Origin: Ilyonectria destructans
Taxonomy: Eukaryota > Ascomycota > Sordariomycetes > Hypocreales > Nectriaceae
Direction of reading: 5' to 3'
DNA length: 64,000 nucleotides
Assembly (NCBI GenBank): GCA_020740775.1
Contig: JAHEWK010000002.1
Span: 4,030,001 to 4,094,000 of the forward strand
The notes under the pieces were generated by a model. The model was not told the origin of the DNA. It worked only from the letters and a program-made list of their open reading frames with translations, and did no database searches. Below are positions 63,355 to 64,000 of this stretch, in pieces (position 1 is the stretch's first letter; each line of letters opens with the position of its first letter). The position numbers were made by a program, and so were the translations under genes.

Positions 63355-64000
63355 ATGGCCGACGCTCCCACCGACGCTGCGGCTCCGGCCAACCCTCCTC
63401 CGGCCGAGACGGCCCCCGCTGCTGGCGCTGAGGCCGGCGAGGGCGGCGAGGCCGGTCCCTCCAAGAAGGCCCTCAAGAAGGCCGAGGCCAAGGCCAAAAA
63501 GGAAGCCGAGAAGGCCAAACGTGCCGCCGAGCACCAGGCCAAGCAGGCTGCCGCAAAGGCCGCTGCTGGCAACACCGAAGACCTGGCCAAGGAAAATTAC
63601 GGCAACATCACTCCCTCCACTAAGGTCGAGGCTGAGCGAATCCAGCTCAAGAACATTGGCGATGACCTCCTCGGCAAGACAATCAAGGTCCGTGCCTGGA
63701 TCCAAAACGCCCGTATGCAGGGCGCCAAGATGGCCTTCGTTGAGCTGCGTGAGGAGCGCAACTGGGCTATTCAGGGTGTCGTTGCTACCAGCGCCGAGGG
63801 CACGCCCGTCTCCAAGCAGATGGTCAAGTGGATCGGTGCTTTGAATCTCGAGAGCTACGTCCTGGTTGAGGCCAAGATCGAAAGGCCTCTCGAGCCCGTC
63901 AAGAGCGTCCGCGTGTCTGACTACGAATTGCACATCACTAAGTGTTACTGCATTGCTCCGGCCCCCGAGGTCTTGGGCATGGGTCTCGTCGTTGCCAATA
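63355..64000 (+). CDS. DPS1: Aspartyl-tRNA synthetase, cytoplasmic (5' part)
   Basis: The frame opens at ATG 63355 (TTCACCATGGCC) and stays open for 215 codons to the window edge, so the gene is cut by the window. The enzyme charges tRNA-Asp with aspartate. The N-terminus is Ala/Pro/Glu-rich, then a lysine/alanine helix (about 36-75: KKALKKAEAKAKKEAEKAKR) typical of the RNA-binding extension of eukaryotic class II synthetases. An OB-fold anticodon-binding domain begins about residue 100 (GKTIKVRAWIQNAR, then AFVELREERNWAIQGVV). The catalytic domain lies beyond the edge. LysRS or AsnRS share the general layout, but the spacing and the VLVEAKIERPLEPVKS segment fit AspRS best. Confidence 0.85.
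   Translation, partial: MADAPTDAAAPANPPPAETAPAAGAEAGEGGEAGPSKKALKKAEAKAKKEAEKAKRAAEHQAKQAAAKAAAGNTEDLAKENYGNITPSTKVEAERIQLKNIGDDLLGKTIKVRAWIQNARMQGAKMAFVELREERNWAIQGVVATSAEGTPVSKQMVKWIGALNLESYVLVEAKIERPLEPVKSVRVSDYELHITKCYCIAPAPEVLGMGLVVAN

Overview
The window reads as nuclear chromosomal DNA of a filamentous ascomycete, most likely a Sordariomycete. The evidence is the short introns (roughly 46-120 nt, usually GTAAGT-like donors, CTAAC/CTGAC branch points, YAG acceptors), the gene set (Pls1-type tetraspanin, Tea1-type kelch cell-end marker, Gin4/Hsl1-type kinase, fungal ALO, fungal Mcm1), long pyrimidine-rich leaders, and TACGTA/ACTCCGTA-like words scattered between genes. A hypocrealean host is a guess. 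The sequence shows no bacterial, viral or organellar signature.

Layout. Positions 1-13444 hold no gene I can support, only microsatellites and short tandem repeats. An intron-less F-box-like gene lies at 13445-15133. Between it and the copper transporter is a probable dead gene for a small secreted cysteine-containing protein (minus strand, about 16176-16676) and an unassigned plus-strand exon pair (16750-17052). A Ctr copper transporter (18365-19010, +) is preceded by three TGCTCA boxes exactly 10 bp apart. It converges on the MADS-box regulator mcm1 (21615-22623, -) across a 2.6 kb gap with a strikingly G-poor plus strand. After 7.3 kb without a gene comes the PLS1-type tetraspanin (29923-30733, +), convergent with D-arabinono-1,4-lactone oxidase (31125-32669, -). 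An AT-rich island separates that gene from peroxisomal malate synthase (34208-36209, -).

The right half is rich in growth-control and housekeeping genes: a Gin4/Hsl1-like kinase with a C-terminal KA1 domain (38923-42857, -), SMC5 (45120-48681, +), the kelch/coiled-coil cell-end marker Tea1/TeaA (49585-54151, -), the TORC1 subunit Kog1/raptor (57754-62460, +), and the 5' part of cytoplasmic aspartyl-tRNA synthetase (63355 to the window edge, +).

There is no operon or obvious gene cluster. Functional links are thematic: the kinase and Tea1 serve polarity and septin or cell-cycle morphogenesis; Kog1 and AspRS serve growth and translation; malate synthase and ALO serve metabolism and redox balance. 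Splice models were built by hand and checked by reading-frame continuity across every junction. No tRNA, rRNA, CRISPR array or intact transposon was recognised.
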